NCBI RefSeq assembly: GCF_024679245.1
Contig: NC_090178.1
Span: forward strand, 9,215,202-9,279,201
DNA from: Pseudorasbora parva
Lineage: Eukaryota > Chordata > Actinopteri > Cypriniformes > Gobionidae
DNA: 64,000 bases
Direction of reading: 5' to 3'
The notes beneath the pieces were generated by a model. That model did not search any database. It saw only the letters and a program-made list of their open reading frames with translations, and was not told where the DNA came from. Each line of letters begins with the position of its first letter. Position 1 is the stretch's first letter. Below are positions 1 through 13,987 of this stretch, one piece after another. The translations under genes and the position numbers were made by a program.

Positions 1-43
1 ATCAATAATAATCTGTAACAATGCAATACTATCACCTGTAAAA

Positions 44-2441
44 ACCTGATTCCAAAAAAGTTGGGACACTACAGAACAGGGATGGAAATTAACTTTTTTG
101 TCCACCGGCCACTGTAGCTGGTGAATTTCAAAATCTACCAGCCACTCCATGTTTTTACCAGCCATTTTCTTGTTTACATTTTCTCTATCTCTCTTATACA
201 CACACAAACCATGAACTGATATACATTTCATTAAATGAGTAGGGCTCTGTGCTCTGTGCGCTTTTTTTTTTTTTACCTGGATGTGGCATTTGGATGATTC
301 GTGATCTTTTATGGCTTCCAGTTTTAGGTTTTTAGTCCAAACAATGAAACTATTAGTTTTGGCATCTTCTGAAGCGTGTTGACGACACACCGAGCAGTAC
401 AATGTCAGTAGGGATGCACAGAAATAAAAATTATTGACCGAAACACCAAAAGAAATTATGCCAACTATTAGTACCATTGCATTTATGGCTAATGCTGTGA
501 CTGTGCAACTTTACTAAAAATCAAGGCATTGCGATTGCATGAATTAAAGTTTCAAATAATAAATCAATTACAAATTATGCAAATATTTATTTAGCACATT
601 GCAACAATCCACAGTATAAAATAAAATTCAAACTAAAATGTTTAACTTGACCTCACTCATGTGTACATTTAATAATAGCTAATGTACAGGCCTAATGGCT
701 TGCAGAAAGGTACAGAAATTAAATAAAGTAATCAAATGTAAAAATAACTGCATATTTGAACTGTTTAAATTAAAGATGAATTCTTATTAAACTTACAAAA
801 GCTATTCAAGAGCAGTGAGTGATATAATTTTGTTTGACATTAAACAGACAGCAGTAAAGGCTAGGGATATGCCCTTCTTTCTCGACTGTATAACGTTCAC
901 TTGAGGCATATTCAGACTATGTCTGCTTGGATACTAATCAAGATGGACATGTTGACATACTTTTTGTGTGAGTTTGTCCATTTAAGCGCAAGACTTGAAA
1001 GAGAACTCAATATTTGCGCGCTGTGAGACGAGTGCTTGTTCTCGGATGATGCGCAGTGACGGATCTTCTTTCAGCGCGCGCAAGTTCGTATTCGCGTCTT
1101 CTGGCACTACATCCGGGTAATGACGGCGAAAACGATATATCATATTCGGACGTACGGCCGCACTCGCATGCATTGAACAAAGTTTACAAAGAGGGGAAAC
1201 AGTATGCTATTTTTATTTACCCGCCACGGTGGCCGGTAGGTGAAGCGAGTTTACCCGCCACAACTCAAAATCACCCGCATTTGGCTGGTGGCGAGTGCTA
1301 ATTTCCATCCCTGCTACAGAACACTACAGAACACACAAAACAGAATGCATTGATGGGGAACTTTCAAATGTGTGGCATCCCCTCTTCTTTTTATAGCAGT
1401 CTGCAAACGTCTGGGGAATGAGGATACAAGTTGCTCGAGTTTAGGAATATGAATGTTGTCCCATTCTTGTTTATTACAGGCTTCTAGTTGCTCAACTGTC
1501 TTGGGTCTTCTTTGTCGCATCTTCCTCTTTATTATGCGCCAATTGTTTTCTAAGGGTGAAAGGTCTGGACTGCAGGCTGGCCATCTCAGTACCCGGATCC
1601 TTCATCTACACAGCCATGATGTTGTAATTGATGCAGTATGTGGTCTGGCATTGTGATGGAAAATGCAAGGTATTCCCTGAAAGAGATAACGTTTGAATGG
1701 GAGCATATTGTTCTCTTACTTGGATACATCTTTTAGCATTGATGGTGCCTTTCCAGATGTGCAAGCTGCCCATGCATGTCACACACACTCATGCAACCCC
1801 ATACCATCAGAGATGTACTTTTTTGAACCGAGTGCTAATAACAACTTGGGTTGTCCTTGTCCTCTTTAGTCCTGATAACATAGTGTCCCAGTTTTTCAAA
1901 AAGAACTTCAAATTTTGGTTTGTCTGACCACAGAACAGTTTTCCACTTTGCCACAGTCAGTTTTAAATGAGTCTTGGGCCAGGGAAAACGCCTGTGCTTC
2001 TGGATCATGTTTAGATATGGCTTCTTTTTGACCTATAGAATTTTAGCCGGCAATGGCGAATGGCACGATGGATTGTGTTCACTGGCAATGTTTTCTGGAA
2101 GTATTCCTGAGCCCATGTTGTGATTTCCATTACAGTTGCATTCCTGTATGTGATAGATCACAGGCATCCAGTATGGTTTTCCGGCATTGACCCTTATGCA
2201 TAGAGATTGTTAGATTATCTGAATCTTGATATTATGCTTTGTAGATGATGATAACTTCAAACTCTTCAATTTTCTCTAAGAAACTCCTTTCTGATATTGC
2301 TCCACTATTTTTCGCCGCAGCATTGGGGGAATTGGTGATCCTCTGTCCATCTTGACTTCTGAGAGACACTGCCACTCTAAGAGGCTCCTTTTAAACCCAA
2401 TGATGTTGTCAATTGACCTAATAAGCTGCAAATTGGTCTAG
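44..2441 (-). mobile_element. Tc1-like DNA transposon, degenerate, interrupted by a hAT element
   Basis: A Tc1/mariner-type element lies on the - strand. Its left terminal repeat begins near 44 with GATTCCAAAAAAGTTGGGAC. The transposase reads right to left from a Met codon at 2348-2350 to about 1370. C-terminal residues RQRRPKTVEQLEAC and LVSSFPRRLQ at 1400-1520 are typical of Tc1 transposases, and further pieces of the DDE domain are readable between 1600 and 2000. Frameshifts and stops make it non-coding. The left end is split by the hAT element at 77-1313. The right end is lost where another hAT fragment begins at 2442. Family assignment is from remembered fish repeats. Confidence 0.75.
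77..1313. mobile_element. Non-autonomous hAT-type element with perfect 8-bp target duplication
   Basis: The 1237-bp element starts CAGGGATGGAAATTA and ends TAATTTCCATCCCTG, which are inverted terminal repeats. It is flanked by exact 8-bp direct repeats CTACAGAA at 69-76 and 1314-1321. An 8-bp duplication with CAGGG termini is the hAT signature. The interior is AT-rich with no long open frame. It landed inside the left end of the Tc1-like copy, so it is the younger of the two. Confidence 0.85.
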
Positions 2442-2520
2442 GGATGTTAACCGATGACCGTTTGACCGATGGTTGACCGTATCAACGTTAACCGATCAAA
2501 GTTGTCGGTTAAAAAAAATA
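2442..2520. mobile_element. Fragment of a hAT-like repeat end
   Basis: TAGGGATGTTAACCGATGACC resembles the reverse complement of the right end of the 6030-7047 element and has the same CGGTTAACCGAT character. I do not see a matching second end, so this is a truncated copy. Between 2521 and 3227 I see only AT-rich DNA with no gene. Confidence 0.5.
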
Positions 2521-3227
2521 GTGATCTCTAAATTAGGCTATTATAGACAGTGGACTAAACAATACAGTTAGCCATCTTATTCCAAAATCTTTTTGTGTCA
2601 AGTGAACAAATCTTATTATAACTGCGGCGCAAACTAACATGGCGATCTCCATCACACATTATAGATCCACTGACAGGTCATTTTATATTTTTCAACAAAA
2701 CATGTTCATGTATGTATTTGAGAATCATAATATCAGGTAGTTGATGACATAGCCAGCAAGTTTTGAATAAAAAAGGAAAACAAAATATAATGCTGCCATA
2801 CAGTACTATTACTATTGTCGCTGTGGTGTGACATGGAAATATTACTTTAATAAAATAACACTCATGGCAATACAGTTGTTATACATGTTATGTGTGATAA
2901 TATTTCAGTAATGTTTTCTTTTAAATTTATGCTTGTTGGAAGCAATGTTCAGATTAAACTATTTAGCGCACATTAAGCTTTTAGTGACGTCAATCTTTAC
3001 GTCAATGACAAAGCAACATATATTAATCAAGAGAACGATTCATCAACATGCAAGTTCATTATGATTAATATAAAAACAAGGGTGCAACCAACTGAGAAAG
3101 TTTGTCACACCAGAGCGACCAGTGGGAAGGTTGAGTCTAGAGCCCTGTAAAGTGATCACGTCTTTTCGGAAAATGTGGACTAAACAGCTCAATTCATAAT
3201 CCCTTTGAGCTTTTTAAAGTGCCAAAG

Positions 3228-3888
3228 GCCCTGTCCACACGAACACGGGTATTTTCAAAACCGCAGCTTTTTCTACGCGGTTTGGCTGTTCGTCCACACG
3301 CAAACGCTGTATCCGGTTACTAAAACCGGACTTTTTTGAAAACTCCGGCCAGGGTGAAGATTTTTAGAAACTCTGGTTACAGCGTTGTCGTGTAGATGGT
3401 GAAACCGGAGATTTCGTTTTTTTAAATTGAAGTGCGCGCCGTTCTCTCCTTTGTTTGACGTCAGATTTTCCACATCTCCTTTTGGTTTACGTGAGTCGAT
3501 TCTATGCGGTGGACTCCACTAACAGCGCTTATCACATGTATATCCTACAGATGTTCAGTTATTTCATTGTATTGCCGAACAAAGGCGCCAGAATGCAATA
3601 ATACAAAATAGTAAAGCAAGTGTGTGAAGCTATACAGTCCACTTCGGCCCTGCACCTGTGTATACAGTTACCTGTCACTGAGTCCATGGCATCCCTCAGT
3701 CAGTGCAATGTGCATCGGTGCAGTGAATGGGACCCATGTGGAAATCAGGCAGCCAATCATAGCGTAGTTTTGCGTTCTCATGTGGACAGATTTTTTTTTT
3801 AAAACCGTGCTTGTGTGGACGCGATTGTTTTTTAAAACGGAGGAGGAAAAACTCCGGTAATAAAAATACCCGTGTACGTGTGGACTAG
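3228..3888. mobile_element. hAT-like MITE with GTCCACACG termini
   Basis: The sequence begins GCCCTGTCCACACG and ends CGTGTGGACTAG. Subterminal segments ACGGGTATTTT near 3245 and AAAATACCCGTG near 3865 are also inverted. The 7-bp sequence GCCAAAG occurs on both sides (3221-3227 and 3889-3895), suggesting a target duplication. It contains no transposase, so it is non-autonomous. The short open frames across it are incidental. Confidence 0.7.
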
Positions 3889-4053
3889 GCCAAAGTTGTA
3901 GCTGCGTAGACTGTCATTGGAGGCACTGAAAGCTCTCAGATTTCATAAAAAATATTTTGATTTGTGTTATGAAGATGTACAAAAGTCTTGCTTGTTTGAA
4001 ACAACATGAGGCTAATTGATGACAGAATTTTCATGAACGGTCCCTTTAAATGT

Positions 4054-4586
4054 TAGCCTGACAAGCCAGACCCACATCAAGATGTTTGGTCTGGAAACTC
4101 ACCATAGACAGGGCTCAATCTGAGGGGCGGGATAAACGGTTGTCTTTCAAACTCTCTCTGCACGCGATAGGATAGCGCTACAACCAACCAGAGCAACGAA
4201 GGTGAAACAGAGCTTGTTGACAGATTAAACATTCGCCGTATCCGGTCGGGAAAACTCTGAACACATCTTCTCTTCTTAAGAATGACTTCAGTGTTCTTTT
4301 CAGGCTTTGTTCTTTTCTCAGAGAAAAGCTTAACTCCAAGTCTTCCAGAGTCGCGGTCAAAGCTGATTCGAAAGACCGCCGTTCGCCAGTTTTTGTGTTT
4401 ACTAGAAGCACGCAAACGCAACTCGTCCGTCGTCATTATGGCCCCGCCCACCGACTCTATACACGATGTGATTGGGCCGGCAAGAGTTAGGCGAATACAG
4501 CTCAGAAGGGTATTGAGAGTTGCTAGACGACACTCGCGGGCAGATTAAATTTGCTGCTGCTAGGGTGCGTCTAGATTTCTAGGCTA
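4054..4586. mobile_element. Short DNA transposon (MITE) with TAGCCT termini and a 9-bp duplication
   Basis: The element starts TAGCCTGACAAGCCAGACC and ends ATTTCTAGGCTA. Exact direct repeats TTTAAATGT flank it at 4045-4053 and 4587-4595. The terminal inversion is imperfect beyond the first six bases. An 8-9-bp duplication suits hAT or Mutator-like elements and I cannot decide between them. The opposed open frames of 124 aa (-) and 88 aa (+) inside it have no recognisable protein family. Confidence 0.7.
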
Positions 4587-4595
4587 TTTAAATGT

Positions 4596-6021
4596 CACTT
4601 TAGGGCCAAATACACAGGCCCAATGTACTGCTGTATGCATTTTCTGTTAAGACATAGCCAGCAATGTTTACGTGAATGCACTGCATTTTGACGTATTTTT
4701 GTTTGTTTGTATTTTTCTGTTCAAGTGCAATGAAATGCAAGAGAGTATTAGAACTCATTTCAGTATTTATGACTTGCTTTCTGTGTGAGTGCACGGATAG
4801 CTGTCTCAGACACAGCTCTTTGTGTCCCGTGCTTGAATCTGAATAGTTAAAAATGGCTTGAATGTTTAAATTGACAAGATATGAAATTCTTACACAGCCC
4901 TGGCCAGTCGCACAAGTGACAATTACGTCAGCTGTCCCGAGGGTCTTTCACGCTGGCCCCAGGCCATCGAGCAGTCCTTATTTTCGAGCCCTGTTATTTA
5001 GCCTACAATATGGAGGAATATCTCCCCTCTCTCGGCTCATGTAAACTCTTCTCTGTGGTGGTATGTTGCACTTCCTCCGGTGGGTTTATGTTGTGGTTCA
5101 ACCTTTCGTCACACTGCTCAGAGCTGAAATTTATGGTCTGTATGTTTAGCACATGAAGGAAATTGTGAGTTGCAAACACCGTCTTAAATTTCAGCCTTCA
5201 AGTTTCCCATCACGTCATAGCTGCGCATTCGCTTCTGCGTTCGGCATGGAGAGGTCTTGCATTCTTCGCTACACTTCATTTATCTATGTTTTATTCTGAA
5301 TGAATGAAGTAAAAGCTCTAAAACAGTCGCAGGTCCTGTAAAAGCAGCTGCTTTGAACTCGTGCCCAGAGGAACTTTGCCAACACAAATGGCCTTTGCCC
5401 ATCCCCACCGCTACATGCATGGCATACATCAGTATGCAGCTCTCTTTGTGGATGCAAACGTGGTAACTTCAGAGTGTAATGATGTTTAACACCATGACAT
5501 TAATTTCGCACAATAGTTAATAACTTCACCCAAAAATAAATAGGTCTCATTTCATGTTGTTTCACCCTGTATTTTCCTTTTCATCGAAACGCAAAAAAGA
5601 GAAGTTAGACTGAGTAAGCGAGCTTATGAGCTTCTTGTTTCCAAAATAATGAAGTGAATGTTGATTTTATACAGTCAAGATGTATTTAAGTTACATTTTT
5701 TTGTCACCAACTTTTGATGAAGCGCCTTGAATATTCTGCCTAAAATAGCACATTTTGTGTTTCACAAAAGAAATGCAAATTAATATCGGTGTCAAAATGA
5801 AAAGACGATAGATAAAACTATTCACTTATTTTGACATATTTACCATTTAATTTGACTAATAGTCATGTAGTTAGTCTTTTGTTTTTCAGCAAATGATGGA
5901 TAAAGTCCTTTCTAATGCATTATGTATAAATCAAATCTTGATGGAACTTTGAAAAAAAAAAAATATATAATTATAGTAATAGTAATAATAACGAATACAT
6001 TAATATCGAATAAGTTTGTTA
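4596..6021. other. Intergenic DNA, no gene seen
   Basis: AT-rich sequence without a credible exon or long open frame. CpG-containing stretches near 4920-5060 and 5210-5260 could be a decayed repeat or a regulatory element, but nothing decides this. A fragment resembling the TTCACCCAAAAAT repeat end lies near 5525. Confidence 0.5.
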
Positions 6022-6029
6022 CTTTTTGC

Positions 6030-7047
6030 TAGGGCTGCACGTTTTCAAGTTTTTCATTAACCGTTAACCGAGGCCCTTAGCGGTTAATACTCGGTTAACC
6101 ATAGTGTGCGTCAGGGTTATTTTTAGTTTATTAATTTGACGACCGCCATCTCCGTAGTGAACGCGCCTATAGAGAGAAATGCACATCATGGATTACATAA
6201 TCAGAGAGTAGCCTATTTCTTTTCGTTTTAAATTGTTAAAAGACATTTCAAGTTTCTTAAGATCTATTTCATGTCTGCGAGGCGTACGCTGAGTTTCGTT
6301 AAATTAGGATGAGATGCGCTCCAGTTCACGAGCAATGCGAGTGGCCGCGAGGGCACCTGCACGATTAGAGCATGTAACGTTAGTAAAATATGCAGCCGAG
6401 AATGATTCATACAGACAGCGTTTGACTCTCGCGGCGGAGCCTCTCCCGGCAGAGAAAGCATCTGTGGACTCGTCCCTTCAGCTCTGGCCATCTTGCTTTC
6501 AGTCCGCGATTAGCTTTTTTGTTTTCTTCATTAACGTTACAGTTAAAGTAACGTCTGCTTTTCTCTAGTCATTCACAAGTTTCTCACTTCAAACTTTCTT
6601 TCTTCTGCTCCGTTATGCACAGCGCGCGCGGCTCCCGCTCTGCTTCTGCCCTAATGCGACTTTTAGTCCAGTGCGACGTATGTTATTTTCCTCTTCATGA
6701 CGCATATTTTGCCTGATGCGACTCAAACTCCGGAGCAACTTATAGCCTGAAAAATGCGGTAAGCACTGCATTGCAATACTTGCATTTTGCTCCGTCACTC
6801 TCCTTTTTAAAAGTGCTCCCACGCTTTCTTTGCCCGCTTCATTGCCCACTTAGAAAGCTGGTCATGACTTCTTCTTGTGGATATTACAAATGTCTGGGAG
6901 CGCTCTGGCGGTCTCTAGGGGTGCAAACATATATTACAACTAAATTCAAGGCACGTCATTGACGCCTCTTAACCGAGCAAAATGTTTCACTCGGTTACGC
7001 AATTTTTAACGGTTAATCGGTCAATCGGTTAACCATGGACACCCCTA
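6030..7047. mobile_element. hAT-type element with exact 8-bp duplication CTTTTTGC
   Basis: The 1018-bp element begins TAGGGCTGCACG and ends GGACACCCCTA. Subterminal TTAACCG / CGGTTAA motifs lie at both ends. The 8-bp sequence CTTTTTGC is duplicated exactly at 6022-6029 and 7048-7055. The interior is relatively CpG-rich (6290-6660) but has no transposase frame that I recognise. The fragment at 2442 appears related. Confidence 0.85.
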
Positions 7048-7055
7048 CTTTTTGC

Positions 7056-9850
7056 TTAAAAAAAAAGCAACTAAATACTTTAAAACTGCAAAAGATATAC
7101 GTTGGTTTGTTTAATATTTTAGGTAAAAATGAGAATTAAATCTTATGACAAAAATCTGGATTTTAATTGCAACTATTTTTCTGTAGTCAACTTTCTTGCT
7201 ATTCGGATCTGCCCTTACTCAGTGTTTCACAGTTTTATTCCATTACTGCCACTTATTTACTCCAATATGCTCATGCAAACAGACAAACGCTTTGTCTAAC
7301 TGCAAATACGACTTCTCTTCTAGACTCTCTCCATCATTTCCTCATTTTTTTTGTCGTCTTTTCTTCCTCCTACACTCACGTGGCCCCAGCTGGGAGAGCA
7401 TGTTTAGTATGCCGGCAGCGCTTCTGGGCCTTCCTGATTCTCCATAGAAAGCAGAACAGAACGTGAGGAGGGGGGGTTACAACGCCACAGTGGACTGTGG
7501 GAGCAGAGTTTCTAAGATCTGCTCCAGGAATGTCCATGATTAATTTGACCTTGCTTTTACCAAATTCCCAGTTGTCCCTTGTCATCCCAGGCACATGAGC
7601 TCTACCCCATGCTAGTGTCTGAGGGAAGTGTAGATGGAGGTTTTGGAGCAGTTGCTTCCCCGGGTGAGCGTGCAGCACTTGCGGGGACAGACGTGGATAG
7701 CGGTGGATCTATGAATGAGTTCCTTTAGAGTGCTGGGGGTTGGGTGGGATCTTTAAGAAGGGGCCGAGGAAGGAGTAGGGGGGTCCAGGGCCCCTTAGAA
7801 GCCATGTGTGAATGGGAAGGCCAAGGCTGCTTTGTTCTGAGGTTAAAGGGCCTTGGGGGAAGAGTGGAACACAAGAACATTTTACAGGACCACATTAGGT
7901 GAGGGATGGAGAGGAAGTTTCCTTACCACATGGCAAAAAATAAAAATCAAGAACTGAACCTCATTAAGTGGTTTTCAACTGATGGGTCACGACCCAAAAA
8001 TGAGTCGTAGGTCTGTGCTGATAGTCTGGGGAAATTGCGAACATTTTATTTAAAGCAAAAAAATGACACGTTTTTTTTTTTAAGGGACATGAAGAAATTT
8101 GTCTTGATGCTCCACTTTATGTTCAAAGTAAAATCTGTGTGCTGAAGGAAATGGCTATGCGTTAATAAGCAAATTTATGATACAAATTTGGATTTTTAAG
8201 CCTCTGAGACTCCGATCTATGATTTTCCAGTATATTTGTTACAGCGTTCAGTGGTTCTTAATAAGTGCTTCAGAAGAAAAGGTTCTTTTGATTAGAACGA
8301 TAGTTTGATCGTTAATTAAAGATTTGGAAATCATTCGACTGCAAGAGAGCTAAAACTGAGGCGACTGACAATCTGAATCTATATTACCTGAAATAGAAAA
8401 CGTTGGGATAAACAGTGGTATTTAACTACAAAATGTAAGGACTTCTCAAAAACACTTTCAAGGAAATTGTAAAATCGAGATCTGAGACTGGCAAAATGTA
8501 ATTCTTGATGTTATTTATCAATAGTGCTCTGCTGTTATCTTGGATTTCTCTCTGTGTTTTGTACAAACGGTCAGTTTTGTGTTTCAGCTCTGTTTGGCAT
8601 CTTGGAATCGTTCTTTCACATCTTGATGATGAGAAGTCATTGAGCAGTATGCACCCTCCCCCTGCCCCTTCTGTCATTTCAGAGCACAATTCCCACTTGC
8701 ACACCTGTAGAGTCAGTCTGGGATTCTTCTGCTCCGTTTTTCAGTTAAACCCACGGTTATTGGTTAAGATGCTCCTATACCATTATACCTTGGTAGATAT
8801 ATTTGTGCAGAATGCGCACCCATTTCCAAATCCACCTACCTATCCAATAACACAAAAGTACATTTGAGTTGCTTCTCAAAGGTTCCATTTTGGGCTAGGC
8901 AATATGGCAAAAATACAATATCACAATTTTTCCAGACAGAAAATCATATAATTATTCCTTTTCATATTGGTGTTAAGACTGTTTCTGCTCTGTCACTGAG
9001 CAGTACCGCCACACCAATTTCTCTATTTTAAAAATGTAGCTTTATAAGGTAACAAAAGAAAAAGAATGACAGACCATTTAGGCCAAAGTAGGGGTGGGCT
9101 ATACAATCAGAATCGTATTTATATAAATCTTTATTTAAAATAAGAACAAAGATGCAAATGACATAATAGAACAAATACAATATAAGATAATAAATTACAT
9201 AAACAGTGCATTAATATTTTAAGCTGCAGCAGATGTTTACTAGACTGGGTAAAGCAATTTGATTTTGCCCTGCAGCTCAGGCTGGGAACCTGTACACTGT
9301 TTTATTCTGCTTCTGTTACAAATTTGTGGCGACCAATCACAAGCCAGCTTAAACACCTGGTGTGCTATTGTCAGGTTTAACACAGTGGCGGATAGAGAAC
9401 CGATGGATCGTTGATCTGATTGGTTGAAGGACTATCCAATTTAGTACAGAGTCATTTGAACTATGCCCATTGATCACGCCTCTTGTGTAGTAGAAAATAC
9501 AGAGCAGACTCCCCAGACCAATATTTAATCCTAAAAGATGGAACTTGGTCTGGTGATAGCCGGACAAGATGTTTATTGTAACAGTACCATTCAAGTAAGA
9601 AATTAATATTTAAATAAATAAAATATACATGTCAAAATAAAACACTGCGTAGACTTAACTGAATTAAATATACACATTCTTAAAGCTACTAAAGTTATTC
9701 AGTCAAGAGCAGTAAATTATTTCCCTGTTGTCTTTTGTTCTTTGATTAACATTAAGGACACAGTGCAGCAGGTATTTTAGGCTGCTGTCACTTTAAGAGC
9801 TACTGCATGGATTAAATATGCTGACACACATCCGAACTGATTACATTCAC
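7056..9850. other. Intergenic DNA with decayed repeat fragments
   Basis: No exon or RNA gene is recognised in this 2.8-kb stretch. A hAT-like end with a TGGGTCACGACCCAAAAATG motif occurs near 7983. A fragment sharing the CCAGACC / GTCTGG arms of the 4054-4586 element occurs near 9515-9575. The 120-aa frame at 8505-8867 has no recognisable features and lies in ordinary AT-rich DNA. Confidence 0.45.
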
Positions 9851-9854
9851 TTAA

Positions 9855-10455
9855 AGGCCCCCTTTTTCGCGTGTTTTCGAAGCTTTGATTATGTTTACAG
9901 TGTGCGATATAACATGAGTTCATGTTTCGCGTGTAAAAAAACAGTATTTTTCACACAATTTACTTATTTGTACACCACTGTTTTCTCTGTCCTAAAAACG
10001 GCCTGATGATTTCCTTGTTCTATGAAGTCCCTCCTTCAGAAACACGTAACGAGTTCTGATTGGGCCAGCGCTTCCCGTGTTGTGATTGGACAGCAGCTTA
10101 GCGCACTTTGCCCGGAAAGGTCCCGCCTCTTACCATAACGGGGAGATGCAAGCGCTGAATGCGCGCTCTTCTCCACGTGGGAGAGCAACAAAACCACGCC
10201 CGCTATTTTGCGTGTTCTTGTGGGCGGAGGGTTAGTCAACAAACGGTTCTAGTGACGTCATTCCTGAAGGAAGTGCAGGGGTGTAGTCCAAACCGGCCGT
10301 TCGCTGTAGGCTTTGAAAGGGAACTTCTGTTAAATAAAATATCTCACTTGGCATTGAACTTTGAGTGTTATAATTTTACAGGTATTATTTATGCTCTAAC
10401 AGCAACATTTCACACAAACTAAAGTTTGAAAGATGGAATCGCGAAGAACAGGACC
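9855..10455. mobile_element. TTAA-flanked MITE, family with CGCGAAGAAC termini, copy 1
   Basis: The 601-bp element lies between TTAA at 9851-9854 and TTAA at 10456-10459. It ends TCGCGAAGAACAGGACC and starts with a diverged inverse of that sequence. A second copy at 22800-23394 matches it over almost its full length. No transposase is encoded. TTAA duplications are produced by piggyBac and Kolobok type transposases. I cannot tell which one mobilised it. Confidence 0.85.
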
Positions 10456-10459
10456 TTAA

Positions 10460-11944
<1,485 letters not shown>

Positions 11945-12469
11945 CATCTATCCTAGTTTCTTTATTTAACAGCCATGTGGTTTCACCGTTCACACACGCA
12001 CGCACACGCACATGTATTGAGCTTTCTCTATGGTCAAAGCTAGCGCTGTTACTATAGAGACGCTGCCCACATGATGGTACAGACTTTGACAGCACGACTT
12101 CGCTATAATAAGCCTCTCTCGTTCTTCTCTATATCAGCACAGTTCGGCCGCATTAAGATGACAACTGACAATTGCCAGCAGCTTTACTATGGTGACCCAC
12201 AACCATCTTCTTGGTAAAAACTCACTGGTACCATGATACACACTGTTTTTATTTGAATTTGTGTTTGAATGGCATGAGGTAAAGCCTATTTTTGAACGCA
12301 TAAAAGCTTTGCAAATAGTGGGGTTGCTAATTTAGGCCCTGTTTACAATAGGAACAATAGGAACTTTTATTTAAAATATTATGTATAAGAATCTTTTTCA
12401 GAATGATGTAACAGGCAAGCAAGATTCTACTGGATATACTGAAATGTCTTGTAGGATATTTTTTGTTCT

Positions 12470-12569
<100 letters not shown>

Positions 12570-13518
12570 CTTGATTGGATGGATGACCAAAAATGAGATT
12601 TTGTTATTTCTTGGAGTAAAAAGATACCCTCATGTCACAATTCAGTACATATTACGACACTGAACTCAAGATATGATATAGCGATACTCCAAGACATATG
12701 GTAAAAGGTTAACAAAAAATGTACTGTTGATTTAAATGCTACATTTGAGATCACAATGGGGGTGGAAATGAATATGACTGTGCTGATGGTGACACCAGAA
12801 TAAAAATATGCATGATTCTGAAGCTGAAAATACAGAATTATTTTAGACGAATATGCTAGGATTCTTTCACTGGCCACTTTTTGACTAAAGACATTTGGCA
12901 TTATAAGTTCAGGGCCCACAAATATCCCCCCATTGCAATATTATACTTTATATTTAAATTATATAGTACTAGTTTAATGTTGTACTGAGACCAAAACTGT
13001 GCACAGTAATTCTCATTTTGGGTGAACTATACATAATATAGATTGTCCATGATACATGTTGCATTTTTTTTTATTGCGATTTATTGTTACACCTCTATTA
13101 TTTATTTAACTTTTTTTTGTTTTTGTTTGTTTAGTTGAATATTCTTTTTTTAAGTATTTAATTTGAGTGTTTCTTTGTCAGCCAAGCCAGTATTCTTATT
13201 TTAAAACTGGTTTATTTTCAGAGGTTTTGTACTTGTTTTGGATATTATTATTATTATTTATTTATTTATTTTTAGATGTTTTAGTGGTTCTTCTAATGAT
13301 AAAGCATATTATCAGCCAAGCCAAACAATGACTAATAATCTCATTTAAAATATAATTTTTAGATTCACAGAAGCTGATAACCATTTCTGCTTTGTCGATA
13401 ATTGGATGTACAAGCTGTAAAATCAGTCTTGAAAATGTAAAGTGCACTGTGTGCACAGATAGATAAAATAGATTGAGTAAATGTTACATACAATTTAAAA
13501 AGTGATTTTTTTTTTTTA

Positions 13519-13983
13519 CTCTTTCCCCATCAGCATTTTTTTAAGTTGCTTGCCACCGCCAGCATTTTTGATCATTTTCACAAAATTTTCATGGCCTTAA
13601 AAATGTTGTTGTTTGATTAAACATTCATATCAAAAGAACATTTATTAAATATTTTAAGCACATATATCAAAAGAAAGAAAAACCTTTGCTATATGTTATT
13701 TTATTCTATAACATTTTTATATATAACATTAATTCTAGCTTCAGGCATTCATTTTTAACAACACTTGAATAGGGTTTTAATATTATTTTTTTTAAAGCAA
13801 CATTTTGAACAAATAGCTGAGAAGATCTATTTTTCTTAAAGGCTACAATGCGCATAAGCAATGCTTCTATTGCTTGTTTAAAGATGTGTAATAACACCCC
13901 TCCCCTGTAACAGTAAAAACGGGGATATCGGTCAATGCCAGTGTCATTAATGATGGGAAATTTCTTCAATTGTGTGGTTAGAG
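13519..13983. mobile_element. TTAA-type MITE, CTCTTTC family, copy 1
   Basis: Starts CTCTTTCCCCATCAGCA and ends at TTAA 13984-13987 after GGTTAGAG. The left flank TTTA at 13515-13518 is probably a mutated TTAA. The left-end motif CTCTTTCCCC-CAGCA followed by GCCACCGCCAGCATTTTTG reappears inverted at 54190-54250, which identifies the family. No protein is encoded. Confidence 0.6.
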
Positions 13984-13987
13984 TTAA

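Noticed and set aside
4077..4548. Opposed 124-aa and 88-aa frames
   Set aside because: They lie wholly inside the 4054-4586 MITE and have no recognised domain.
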